DNA from: Paraburkholderia madseniana
GTDB lineage: Bacteria; Pseudomonadota; Gammaproteobacteria; Burkholderiales; Burkholderiaceae
Direction: 5' to 3'
Assembly (NCBI RefSeq): GCF_009690905.1
Contig: NZ_VOSW01000020.1
Location: 1-64,000 of the forward strand
DNA length: 64,000 bases
The notes beneath the pieces were generated by a model, which did not search any database, was not told the DNA's origin, and was given only the letters and a program-made list of their open reading frames with translations. Positions 1 to 8,358 of this stretch are shown one piece after another. The translations under genes and the position numbers were made by a program. Position 1 is the first letter of the stretch. Every line of letters starts with the position of its first letter.

Positions 1-677
1 ACAAGAGCGAGGAAATACTCGCATGCCACGAGGCCGGAATCACGGTGTTTGTTCCCAAGACGAAGACTTCGGGCGCGACCTTCGACGGGCGCTTCGGCAA
101 AGACGATTTTATTTACGACGCTGAGACAAACGAGTATCGATGCCCGGCAGGCGAGCGCCTCATATGGCGCTACAAGACAACCGAACGTGGTCTGGAGTTT
201 GATCGCTACTGGAGTTCGGAGTGCCAACAGTGCTCTTTGAAAGACAAATGCACTCCAAGTAGCGAACGTCGGGTAACGCGCTGGGAGCACGAAGGATTGC
301 TCGAAGATATGCAGGTCCGGCTTGATCTTGCCCCGGACATGATGCGCATTCGACGACAGACAGTCGAGCATCCCTTCGGCACGATCAAGGCCTGGATGGG
401 CGCAACTCATTTCCTAACTCGCACTATCGAGCGGGTGAGCACCGAGATGAGCTTGCACGTGCTCGCCTACAACATGAAGCGGGTTATCAAGCTTCTCGGT
501 TCAGAAACGGTTATGAAAGCGATGCGGGTGTGAAACCCGTATGCGACTCACCGTCCCCGCAATACATTCGGCACTGAATTGACGTTTGTCGTGCCGCAAT
601 CGACTCGCCCCAATCTGCCAACGAGCCAGCGTGTCCTCAAATTTCCGCCGGCTGCGCGTTTTGACACACTCTGGGCC
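1..677 (+). mobile_element. Right end of an IS1182-like insertion sequence (boundary approximate)
   Basis: This covers the transposase remnant plus the non-coding tail up to the terminus-like TTTTGACACACTCTGGGCC. The left end lies outside the window, so the inverted repeat and target duplication could not be confirmed. From about 680 to 746 there is no gene with a start codon, although one frame reads like protein (FDPVTWIVNNR), possibly the tail of a gene broken by the insertion. Confidence 0.4.
3..533 (+). CDS. IS1182-family transposase, C-terminal part (5' end outside window)
   Basis: The frame is open from base 3, so this is the C-terminal ~176 residues of a longer protein that begins before the window. 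It has a cysteine-rich segment (CPAGE, then ECQQCSLKDKC) followed by a block with TVEHPFGTIK, which in IS1182-type DDE transposases carries the final catalytic glutamate. It ends normally at a TGA. About 125 bases downstream, TTTTGACACACTCTGGGCC (about 659-677) looks like an insertion-sequence terminus, but no partner repeat can be checked. Whether the element is intact cannot be judged from this fragment. Family assignment is by motif recognition; the exact IS is not identified. Confidence 0.8.
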   Translation, partial: KSEEILACHEAGITVFVPKTKTSGATFDGRFGKDDFIYDAETNEYRCPAGERLIWRYKTTERGLEFDRYWSSECQQCSLKDKCTPSSERRVTRWEHEGLLEDMQVRLDLAPDMMRIRRQTVEHPFGTIKAWMGATHFLTRTIERVSTEMSLHVLAYNMKRVIKLLGSETVMKAMRV

Positions 678-746
678 ACAAACAGCCGTTCGACCCCGTG
701 ACCTGGATCGTCAACAATCGCTTCCTGCCGGTCGTGAACGTGCGCA

Positions 747-1664
747 TCACGACAGCCGCAGTCGCCTCACGTCTTGCTGCGGAGGCGCGCCGAACAGACG
801 GCTGTACTCGCGACTGAACTGCGAGGCGCTCTCGTAGCCGACCTGGATCGCGGCACTACCCGCGTCGATGCCAAGGTTGAGCATCAACTGCCGCGCTTCC
901 TGCAGGCGCAACTGTTTCTGGTATTGCAGAGGACTTGTTCCGGTGATGTTGCGGAAATGCTGACGGAACGTCGAAGGACTCATGTGCGCGTGCGCGGCCA
1001 GGTCATCCACGTGGAGTCCCTTCGAGAAATTCTGCTTGAGCCATGTCACGGCCCTGGCGATTTGTTGGCTCGGCGATCCGTTGGCTGCAAGGTGCTGTAA
1101 CTGCGGACTGTGGGGGCCAGCGAGAAGCCGCACAATAATTTCCTGCTGATAGAGCGGCGCTAATTGCGGAGCCAATGCCTGTTGGTCCAGCAATTCGATC
1201 AGCCGAATCAGCACGCCGATCAGGGCATCGTCAAGAGTTTCGATCGTGATGGGCGTGAAAGCTGGCGTTCGAGGCGGAGCCGGCAGCTGCATCTCCGCAG
1301 ATGTCCTCACGATGTCACGGCTGTCCAGTGTCAGCATCAGGCCCAGCATCGGTTCCTCAATACTCGCGCGCGTGACGTGCGAGATCACAGGCAGGTCGAT
1401 GCTTGCCAGCATCGACTGGCCGGGGCCGTAGTTCACCACCTGTTTTCCTACCAACGCCTGCTTATGGCCCTGCGCAACGACGCCCAGCCCGAGGCTAAAG
1501 ATGCAGTGCAACGGCTCGGTTGGCCCCTTCCGGCGGTGAAGGGAAAGGGCTGGTATGGCTGTGGTGTAGTCGCCGTCAGACTGGGCAAAGCGGGCGATGG
1601 CTCGCGCGAGGCCGTGCGTGCGTGCGGTAGTCGTACTCATTGGCTCGGAAACCCGGTATTTCAT
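747..1664 (-). CDS. AraC-family transcriptional regulator
   Basis: A ~305-residue regulator with an N-terminal AraC_N-type sensor domain (about residues 20-180) and a C-terminal double helix-turn-helix. HTH landmarks are VDDLAAHAHMSPSTFRQHF and the second-helix signature AAIQVGYESASQFSREYSRLFG. The ATG at 1664 has a GAG about 8 bases upstream; an ATG at 1640 (MSTTTARTHG) is an equally reasonable start, and a TTG at 1670 is less likely. It is divergent from the SDR gene at 1868 across ~200 bases, the usual arrangement for AraC_N regulators that control an adjacent oxidoreductase. The inducer is unknown. Confidence 0.9.
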   Translation of the reverse strand: MKYRVSEPMSTTTARTHGLARAIARFAQSDGDYTTAIPALSLHRRKGPTEPLHCIFSLGLGVVAQGHKQALVGKQVVNYGPGQSMLASIDLPVISHVTRASIEEPMLGLMLTLDSRDIVRTSAEMQLPAPPRTPAFTPITIETLDDALIGVLIRLIELLDQQALAPQLAPLYQQEIIVRLLAGPHSPQLQHLAANGSPSQQIARAVTWLKQNFSKGLHVDDLAAHAHMSPSTFRQHFRNITGTSPLQYQKQLRLQEARQLMLNLGIDAGSAAIQVGYESASQFSREYSRLFGAPPQQDVRRLRLS

Positions 1665-1867
1665 GCGCAATCTCTAACGCCAAGACGATGGAAACACTTT
1701 ACTCCGGTAGAAGACCATTCGCGTGGCTTTAAGCGCGCCTCGTCAGTTTAGGCAAGAAGTTCGGCGCTTTCGGCAACCTCCCTGGTGCCAATCGCGCGAC
1801 ACTGAAGCCAGTTAATTCATATCCGATGCTCGAATTTTGGGGCATCAAGAACACAAAGGACCAGCGT

Positions 1868-2710
1868 ATGAATAGCAAGAAAGTGTGGCTGATTACCGGC
1901 GCCGGCCGCGGCATGGGCGTGGATATCGCCAAGGCAGCACTGGCGGCCGGCCACGATGTTGTGGCGACTGGGCGCAATCCCGAAAAGGTCAGGAGCGCCA
2001 TCGGCGATCACGATAATCTTCTAGTCACCCAGCTCGACGTGACCAGCCCCGCCGATGCCGAGGCCGCCGTCGAAACTACCGTCCAGAGGTTTGGTCGCAT
2101 TGACGTGCTGGTCAACAACGCGGGGAACTTCTATGGGGGCTTCTTCGAGGAGCTTAGCCCCGCCCAGGTGCGTAGCCAGCTCGAAACGCTTCTGTTCGGC
2201 CCGATGAATGTTGCCCGGGCCGTATTGCCGGTGATGCGCAAGCAGCACTCTGGCCTGTTAGTCACAATCTCATCGACGGCTGGCATTACTGCTGGCGTCT
2301 TTTGCAGTGCATATGCCGCTGCAAAGTTTGGCGTCGAAGGATGGATGGAGTCGCTTGCCCAGGAAATTGCTCCCTTTGGCATTCGCACCATGCTGGTGGA
2401 ACCAGGTTTTTTTCGAACAGATCTCCTCAGCGCAGACTCAACTACCTACGCCGAACTCTCCATTGATGACTATGCGTCGCGCACTCGGGAGACCGTGACT
2501 GCGTGGAAGGGCATGAACGGCAAGCAAGGTGGCGATCCGGCCAAACTTGCCGCCGCGCTAGTGGAGTTGACGGCACAGGAAGAGCCGCCCGCTCGCTTCG
2601 CCGCCGGCGCGGATGCAGTTGAAGCTTTTGAATCCAAGGCGAACACCTTGCTCGCTCAGGCGAATGCCCACCGCGAGCTGTCTTCATCCCTTTCACACGA
2701 CACAGAATAA
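1868..2710 (+). CDS. Short-chain dehydrogenase/reductase (SDR)
   Basis: A 280-residue classical SDR that should use NAD(P)H to oxidise or reduce a small alcohol or carbonyl substrate. The nucleotide-binding motif TGAGRGMG lies at residues 10-17, NNAG at 83-86, the catalytic serine in TISSTAG near 136, and YAAAK (Tyr149, Lys153) completes the active site. An arginine after the second strand (ATGRNPEK) suggests a preference for NADP(H). The ATG at 1868 is preferred over the upstream one at 1826 because AAAGGA precedes it and the Rossmann fold starts immediately after. It is the probable target of the divergent AraC regulator and converges with the SnoaL-like gene. Substrate unknown. Confidence 0.93.
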   Translation: MNSKKVWLITGAGRGMGVDIAKAALAAGHDVVATGRNPEKVRSAIGDHDNLLVTQLDVTSPADAEAAVETTVQRFGRIDVLVNNAGNFYGGFFEELSPAQVRSQLETLLFGPMNVARAVLPVMRKQHSGLLVTISSTAGITAGVFCSAYAAAKFGVEGWMESLAQEIAPFGIRTMLVEPGFFRTDLLSADSTTYAELSIDDYASRTRETVTAWKGMNGKQGGDPAKLAAALVELTAQEEPPARFAAGADAVEAFESKANTLLAQANAHRELSSSLSHDTE

Positions 2711-2797
2711 AGACGGGCCTCGCCGGACAAGGGTTCGGCACCCTAGTCTTTGGTGCATCCGACCAGGGGGCGAGCGGCGGGCGCGACTATCTTCCGC

Positions 2798-3214
2798 TCA
2801 GGCAGGAATCGCACCGATTTGCTGCAAGAGGGCCAACAGGTCAGGTTGCGCGCGCTCTTCGACAATTTTTCCGTTGGAAAAGCGATAGAAGTTCACGGCC
2901 TGAACCTGAATCTTCTTTCCGCTCGCAGGCACGCCAAAGAAGGTGGCTTGGTGAGTACCGCGCATGATGAAACGTGCGGCAACCGTGTCGTTTTCCGCGA
3001 TCATTTCTTCGAGCGTCCATTGAATGTCAGGGAAACCAGAACGCATCATGCCGAGGATTTCCATGTATCCGTGCGGCCCGATGAAAGGATCAGGGCTGAC
3101 GGGGGCATGGAAGATTGCATTGGCATCAACAAGCTCTTCGGCAAGCACTTCGTTAGCTGTATTGATGAATTCAACAAAGCGGGACATCAACAGTTTGTTC
3201 GATTCGGCGGACAT
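2798..3214 (-). CDS. SnoaL-like / NTF2-fold ester cyclase-type protein
   Basis: A 138-residue single-domain protein of the SnoaL-like group of the NTF2 superfamily. Typical features are the N-terminal helix (LLMSRFVEFINTANEVLAEELV), the GPHGYMEILGMMRSGFPDIQWTLEEMIAENDTVAARF core, and TFFGVPASGKKIQVQAVNFYRFSNGKIVEE near the C terminus. The ATG at 3214 is chosen because AAGG sits 8 bases upstream; an upstream start at 3250 lacks one. Members range from polyketide cyclases to proteins of unknown activity, so no reaction is claimed. It is divergent from a LysR gene, which probably controls it. Confidence 0.85.
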   Translation of the reverse strand: MSAESNKLLMSRFVEFINTANEVLAEELVDANAIFHAPVSPDPFIGPHGYMEILGMMRSGFPDIQWTLEEMIAENDTVAARFIMRGTHQATFFGVPASGKKIQVQAVNFYRFSNGKIVEERAQPDLLALLQQIGAIPA

Positions 3215-3345
3215 GATTTGAACCTTGTGAGTGAGTGTGGTCGCCCGCAACGGCGTCGTCTGCGTGCGCCGCCAAACGAGAGGCGGAGCAGGTTGCGGTA
3301 GGTCGCGTACGTGCCGGGTTCAGCCCGCTTACGACAACTGCAACA

Positions 3346-3355
3346 AGTCTAGACT
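3346..3355. promoter_or_regulatory. Palindrome between SnoaL-like and LysR genes, candidate operator
   Basis: AGTCTAGACT is a perfect 10-bp palindrome located about 60 bases before the LysR start in the 199-base divergent interval. LysR-type regulators commonly bind dyads in such a position. Regulatory role is inferred. Confidence 0.35.
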
Positions 3356-3413
3356 GCAAATCCATTGAGATAAATGCGTGATATCTTTGGACATTCACAA
3401 CAGGACGTTTCGA

Positions 3414-4298
3414 ATGGATCGCCTCACGGGTATGAGCGTTTTCACGAAAGCAGTCGAGCTGGGTTCGTTCTCGGCGGCTGGGGATGCGCTTCAGATGTCG
3501 CCACAACTGGTCGGAAAACACGTCCAGGTGCTGGAACAGAGTCTCGGCGTGCGTCTGCTGAACAGAACGACCCGTAGGCAAAGCCCGACAGATATCGGCC
3601 GGGCTTATTACGAACGCGCCAAGATCATCCTCGCGGAGGTCGAGGCGGCCGAAAACCTCGTAGCCGAGACCCGTTCAATGCCGACTGGCCGTCTGAAGGT
3701 AAATGCGCCTGTGAGCTTCGGCATACACACCTTGGCGCCAAAATTGCCGGAGTACCTTAAGGCGTTTCCGCAGGTCGCAGTTGACGTGACTCTGTCGAAT
3801 CGAGCCGTCGATCTGATTGACGAGGGTTATGACGCCGTGTTCAGGATTGGCGAACTGGGGGATAGCGGCCTGATTGCTCAGCCACTGGCTCCATACCAGT
3901 TAGTGCTCTGCGCCGCGCCGTCGTATCTTGCTGCAAACCCGCGCATAACAGTTCCCGCTGATCTCGAGCACCATGAGTGTCTTGGCTTTACGCATACGGA
4001 ACTACGATCGGAGTGGACGTTTGATGGCCCTGAAGGCCGCGTCGCTGTGCAGGTCTCGGGGCGGTTCATGGGAGACCATGGTGAGGTGCTGCTGGCGGCC
4101 GCCGTGGCGGGCGTCGGGGTCATGCTTCAACCCGTGGAACTGGTGAAGGGCGAACTCGATCGGGGCAGTCTGGTTGTGGTGCTTCCGGACTATCAGGCGC
4201 CTTCGCGGCCATTACATGTTCTATATGCGCGTGATCGCCGCGTGACGCCCAAGTTGAGGAGCTTTCTGGATTTTGCGCGGGAGCACTTCGGAGCTTAG
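3414..4298 (+). CDS. LysR-family transcriptional regulator
   Basis: A 294-residue LysR-type regulator. The winged HTH occupies residues ~1-62 (TKAVELGSFSAAGDALQMS, then QVLEQSLGVRLLNRTTRR), followed by a periplasmic-binding-protein-like effector domain from about residue 90. The pattern GRLKVNAPVSFG at its beginning is typical of the DsdC/AaeR-like branch. The ATG at 3414 has AGGA 9 bases upstream and opens directly on the HTH; a GTG at 3378 is the alternative. It is divergent from the SnoaL-like gene, its likeliest target. The effector is unknown. Confidence 0.93.
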   Translation: MDRLTGMSVFTKAVELGSFSAAGDALQMSPQLVGKHVQVLEQSLGVRLLNRTTRRQSPTDIGRAYYERAKIILAEVEAAENLVAETRSMPTGRLKVNAPVSFGIHTLAPKLPEYLKAFPQVAVDVTLSNRAVDLIDEGYDAVFRIGELGDSGLIAQPLAPYQLVLCAAPSYLAANPRITVPADLEHHECLGFTHTELRSEWTFDGPEGRVAVQVSGRFMGDHGEVLLAAAVAGVGVMLQPVELVKGELDRGSLVVVLPDYQAPSRPLHVLYARDRRVTPKLRSFLDFAREHFGA

Positions 4299-4665
4299 CG
4301 AAGTGATAGTTCCTCAGCGTTGTCCAAATGCCATCGGCGCCACACCCTGTCGAGCGGGCGCTGGTGGCAATGACCGCTTCCGGGAAAACTGAAGGTCTCG
4401 GATGGGTCGGCTACGGAAGTTCGGCACCAGGGGAAATCCAACACCATCCCGACGGCGCTGAACTTCCGGGTTCGTGGGCGAGCGAACCCAATGAGCGCCG
4501 GGCACTTTGTGACATCAATACATCAAGCGCCGGGGAGCGGTGCACGGAGGACTATTCGTCCCACATGGGATAGCCATATCGCCGCGATTGCCGCCGCCGG
4601 TAGTTCGGAGAATCCTAAATCCGATATTGCACGCGGCCTTCGCGAGACGCAACGGGTTGGGGCGC
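4299..4665. other. Intergenic interval between convergent genes, no gene seen
   Basis: These 367 bases lie between the 3' ends of the LysR and diguanylate cyclase genes. Both strands have only short frames without recognisable protein features or Shine-Dalgarno sequences. A weak ACTTCG/CGAAGT hairpin spans the LysR stop codon. No terminator with a T-run was found. Confidence 0.6.
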
Positions 4666-6291
4666 TCAGTTACGATGTGAAGCAGTAGTGGATGATGGAA
4701 AGTTACCCTTGGCGGCAAGTACTCGATTTCGCCCCATGTTCTTTGCCTCATACAAAGCCTTGTCGGCAGCCAGTATCAGCTCCGTAGGCTCGCCCGCGCC
4801 TCGAATCGGGATCCGGGCGTCAACACCTGCGCTTATCGTGACGAAGCCAGTTGGGTTGCCCGAATGTTCAATTTCCAGACTACGGATAGCGCTACGAATA
4901 TTGTCCGCGATTGCTACAGCACGAGCTACATCGGTGTTCGGAAGAAGCACTGCAATCTCCTCTCCACCATAGCGGGCGGCAAGGTCTCCCGGACGTCCGG
5001 CTGTCAGGTCCCTGATGAGACCGCTAATCGTTCGCAGGCATTCGTCGCCCGCTGCATGCCCGTAAATGTCGTTGTATTGCTTGAAGCAATCGACATCCAG
5101 CATGATCAGTGCGAGAGCACTCGCGTGACGCGTGGCACGACTGAATTCGTTATGCAATGCGACATCGAATTGGCGGCGATTTGCGAGCCCCGTCAGGCCG
5201 TCCTGCATTGCAAGTCGTTCAAGGGTCTGATTGAGCTTTTCAAGGGAGGCGTGCGTCTTTGTCAGTTCCGCCTCGGCAGTCGTTCGCAATTCGATCTGCC
5301 GGATCAGATGCCAGCCGAACAGGCCCACCACAACGACAAGGCAAAGCACGCCAGCGGAATGCAAGATCGTGTCGCGCCACCACTCATGCAAAATCTCATC
5401 CTTGGACAACGCAGCTGCTACAAAGACCGGATAGTTCGGGAGGCTACGATAACTGTTCAGCCGCGTGACGCCGTCCTGCGCCGACTTGATGATCGCCGTT
5501 CCGGCCGGACCCTGCGTTGTGTAATAGCGGTACAGCTCGGTTCCCCGCATGTTTTTGCCGATCACTTTTTCATCGAACGGTCGACGAATCAGCATCACAC
5601 CGCTATTCAGGACGAGCGCAACGGCTCCCGCGTTGCCAATCTGAAGGCTATTGTAGAAGGCTTTGAAAAAATCAATATCGACGGTTGCCAACACAACGCC
5701 GCCGAAACTGCCGTCCGGTTTATTGATTCTCCTTGAAACGGGAATAACCCACTTTCCACTCGATCGGCTTACTACTGGGACGCCAATGTGTGGACCAGGA
5801 TCAGCGTTGTCTCGATGGAAGACGAAATATTCGCGATCCGAGTTATTGAATCGATTGAGTGGCGTCGATGTGGAATTGACGATCCAGATTCCGTTTTTGT
5901 CAAATACAAATAGACCGTCAAGCTGGGGAAGCCCCTGTCGGCGCATCACCAGGACGTCGTGCAGTCGTTTAAGAGCGGCCGGGCCGAGCCCGTCGTGCTG
6001 CACGCGCTCAACGATGCCCAGCAACGCCGTGTCTGCTTCCTTAAACGTGTCATCGGCCTGCTGAGCCATTGCCCGCGAGAGATTCGAGGTGGCGACGTCC
6101 ATTTCGCCCAGCTCGACTGCCCGTGCATTCCAGCTTCGCCAGCCATCAAGCACAACGAGAGACAGGCAGACGATCACCACGAAGGTTATCGCGCGCCAGA
6201 TGATGGACGGTCTATTCAAAATCAAACTATTCTCCGTGGACAGCCTGGATGCACTTGGCGGCGAGGCGTTTTCCGCTGGGAAAGTCGCCAT
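4666..6291 (-). CDS. Membrane diguanylate cyclase with periplasmic Cache-type sensor
   Basis: A ~541-residue inner-membrane enzyme that should make cyclic di-GMP. One membrane helix lies at ~32-50, a large periplasmic sensor at ~51-307 resembles dCache/PDC domains, a second helix lies at ~308-330, then a short coiled linker and a GGDEF domain. The active-site loop is GGEEI (442-446), an accepted variant of GG(D/E)EF. RPGD at 433-436, five residues upstream, is an intact inhibitory I-site, so product feedback is expected. The start is uncertain: the ATG at 6291 has no clear Shine-Dalgarno, whereas a TTG at 6225 is preceded by GGAG at good spacing and would still leave the first membrane helix. 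The ligand is unknown. Confidence 0.93.
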   Translation of the reverse strand: MATFPAENASPPSASRLSTENSLILNRPSIIWRAITFVVIVCLSLVVLDGWRSWNARAVELGEMDVATSNLSRAMAQQADDTFKEADTALLGIVERVQHDGLGPAALKRLHDVLVMRRQGLPQLDGLFVFDKNGIWIVNSTSTPLNRFNNSDREYFVFHRDNADPGPHIGVPVVSRSSGKWVIPVSRRINKPDGSFGGVVLATVDIDFFKAFYNSLQIGNAGAVALVLNSGVMLIRRPFDEKVIGKNMRGTELYRYYTTQGPAGTAIIKSAQDGVTRLNSYRSLPNYPVFVAAALSKDEILHEWWRDTILHSAGVLCLVVVVGLFGWHLIRQIELRTTAEAELTKTHASLEKLNQTLERLAMQDGLTGLANRRQFDVALHNEFSRATRHASALALIMLDVDCFKQYNDIYGHAAGDECLRTISGLIRDLTAGRPGDLAARYGGEEIAVLLPNTDVARAVAIADNIRSAIRSLEIEHSGNPTGFVTISAGVDARIPIRGAGEPTELILAADKALYEAKNMGRNRVLAAKGNFPSSTTASHRN

Positions 6292-6771
6292 AATCGCAAA
6301 CGCATAGCGAGTATATCGGCATCCAGGCGCACATCTTGACGTTCGCCCGCTTGCGGGAGGTCTTGTGCCCCGCGCCGCGAGTTCGCCACCAGACACAGGT
6401 GAGCACGCGGTATACGCACCAGCTGCTTCGAAGATCAGGGGCAGCATAATGCGCGGACGCTGATGGGCCTTCTGGGCGACGCAGCCGTCGTGCCGGCGCG
6501 CTAGCCCGCGCAATCCATTTGCTCGTTGACGGCCAGACCCTCGCACGCAGTCGGCCAAGCGAGCTGCCACCTAACCGGTTGCCCAGCGCAGGGCATCGGC
6601 AATTATCTTTCGCCGATCTGACGCAGCCTCAATGCCCCGCCGACATTGTGCAATCAGGACGATAAGGCATCCTTTTTGCTCACCCAGAAGTACTGTCGAG
6701 AGAACGATATGCAGGCTGGCGATACGTCCGCCACATAGGGCAACCGCCCGTTCAATCTGTGGGGAGGCGCT

Positions 6772-7797
6772 ATGCAGGGAAGCAATGACACGGTACGTGC
6801 TGTAATTCTTGCCACGGTGATGTCGCTATTGACAGCATGCGGCGGGGGCGGGGGTGGAGGCTCGAGCAACGGCAGTAGCGCGGCCACGCCACCGGGCGGC
6901 GTTAATCTGCAAGTTGTGTCATTCGGCGACAGCCTGTCGGACGTCGGGACCTATACGCCGCTCGCGAGCGCGGTGGGTGGCGGGCGTTTCACGACCAATC
7001 CGGGCCAGGTGTGGACTCAGAACGTCGCGCAATACTACGGCGGCTCGCTAAGCGCCGCGTTCACGATCGACATCACTCACAAGTTGAACGCGCAAAACGG
7101 TCTCGGCTATGCCGAGGGCGGCTCCACAGTGGCGACGCCGGCAAACCAGAACGACTTTCTTACCGACGTGATCGGCAATGTCGAAATGCCGGTCAATCAG
7201 CAGGTTTCGAGCTATCTGGCCACGCACGGGAGTTTCAATTCCGGTCAACTGGTCCTGATGTGGGCCGGCGCGAACGACGTGCTTCGCGCCGGTTCGCTGC
7301 CGGCCGCGGCGCCGACGGTGCAAACGGCGGCAACCACCCTCGCTCAGCTTGTCGGGCAGATCGTTCAGAACGGCGCCACGCATGTGGTGGTGGTCAATGT
7401 TCCAAATGTCGGCCTGTCGCCCAAAGGCCTCGCCGCGGCCGACGGCGGGGTCAATCTGACCCAGCTATCGCAACTCTTCAACCAGGACCTGAACGCTGCC
7501 TTGCAGGCCGATGGCCTGCAAGGCAAGGTCATCCAGATCGATTCCTATACATGGGTGAATCAGATCATCGCGAACTTTCAGGCTAATGGCTTCGTCGTGG
7601 CAAACACGGCCCAAGCCTGCGACCCTAAGAAAACGCCGGATGACACAGCATTGCTGTGCTCGCCGGCAACCTATGTGACGGCCAATGCCGATCAGACATA
7701 CATGTTCGCCGACGACCTTCATCCGACGACGCATCTGCACGCGCTGTTCGCCCAATTCGTCGAGCAGCAGATCGCCAGCAGCGGTCTTGGGCACTGA
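6772..7797 (+). CDS. GDSL/SGNH-family hydrolase, predicted lipoprotein
   Basis: A 341-residue esterase/lipase-like protein. A signal peptide ends in LTAC, a lipobox with Cys23 as the lipidation site, followed by a poly-Gly/Ser linker, so the mature protein should be membrane-anchored. The SGNH blocks are present: SFGDSLSDVG with Ser54, a glycine block (GYAEGGST), WAGANDVLR (the G-x-N block) and DDLHPT with Asp315 and His317. The start is well supported by GGGGAGG just upstream. It stands alone with no obvious operon partner. The substrate (lipid, acetylated polysaccharide or other ester) cannot be told from sequence. Confidence 0.93.
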   Translation: MQGSNDTVRAVILATVMSLLTACGGGGGGGSSNGSSAATPPGGVNLQVVSFGDSLSDVGTYTPLASAVGGGRFTTNPGQVWTQNVAQYYGGSLSAAFTIDITHKLNAQNGLGYAEGGSTVATPANQNDFLTDVIGNVEMPVNQQVSSYLATHGSFNSGQLVLMWAGANDVLRAGSLPAAAPTVQTAATTLAQLVGQIVQNGATHVVVVNVPNVGLSPKGLAAADGGVNLTQLSQLFNQDLNAALQADGLQGKVIQIDSYTWVNQIIANFQANGFVVANTAQACDPKKTPDDTALLCSPATYVTANADQTYMFADDLHPTTHLHALFAQFVEQQIASSGLGH

Positions 7798-7939
7798 GCC
7801 CTCAGGACGATGACGACTCGCCGACAGAATCGTCAGGTTCGCTGTAACGGGGCGCGAGGGCGACGCCGCGCCGACGTCAGGCTTTCTCGCTGAATTCCGG
7901 CGACTTGCGCTTCGTCTGGCGTGTGATACGTTAGTGTTA

Positions 7940-7968
7940 GGGACGTTCGTGTGCGGCACGAACGTCCC
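7940..7968. repeat. Perfect 12-bp inverted repeat, 5-base loop
   Basis: GGGACGTTCGTG and CACGAACGTCCC flank TGCGG. It lies 143 bases after the GDSL gene and 123 bases before the small membrane protein gene. No T-run follows on either strand, so it is not a classical intrinsic terminator; a protein site or RNA structure is possible. Confidence 0.7.
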
Positions 7969-8091
7969 CTGGTATGATGCCAATCGCACGCCGGTCGGCG
8001 TTCGATTCATCGCCACGTTTCGCCGCAGCGTTTTGTAATTGCATTTCCAGCCGCGTTTTGCGCGGCAGGTCTTCCAGCCTCGAGAACCATC

Positions 8092-8358
8092 ATGCCCGCC
8101 CAACACGACGAAGTCCCCACTACCAGCACCACGCCGGGCAAGGCTAAGCGCAAGGATCTGTCCATTGTGGCCCGCAATCTTCTGATGGTTGCCGTCGGCG
8201 TCATCGTCTTCGCGATCGTTGCGACCGTCGTGCTCTACGGTCCGATCACTTACGGCGACGAGATTCCCAACTTCGGCATCATCCTCATGCTGACCGTGCC
8301 GGTCATCGCGGGCGTGGCCTTCCGGGTGGGACTGGATGCGTGGCTGGACCGGGAATGA
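8092..8358 (+). CDS. Small membrane protein of unknown function
   Basis: An 88-residue protein with a hydrophilic N terminus (to ~28), two predicted membrane helices (about 29-49 and 61-80) and a short charged tail. I recognise no family. The start has a modest GAGAA upstream. Its last 56 bases overlap, tail to tail, the 3' end of the histidine kinase gene on the other strand, so one of the two C termini may be less constrained. Codon use looks like that of neighbouring genes, which supports real coding. Confidence 0.7.
   Translation: MPAQHDEVPTTSTTPGKAKRKDLSIVARNLLMVAVGVIVFAIVATVVLYGPITYGDEIPNFGIILMLTVPVIAGVAFRVGLDAWLDRE

Noticed and set aside
680..820. A protein-like frame (FDPVTWIVNNR...) downstream of the insertion sequence
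   Set aside because: It has no start codon, overlaps the AraC gene end and matches no family I recognise; noted only as a possible remnant.
4299..4665. Short frames in the gap after the LysR gene
   Set aside because: No Shine-Dalgarno, no recognisable domain and composition typical of random frames in GC-rich DNA.
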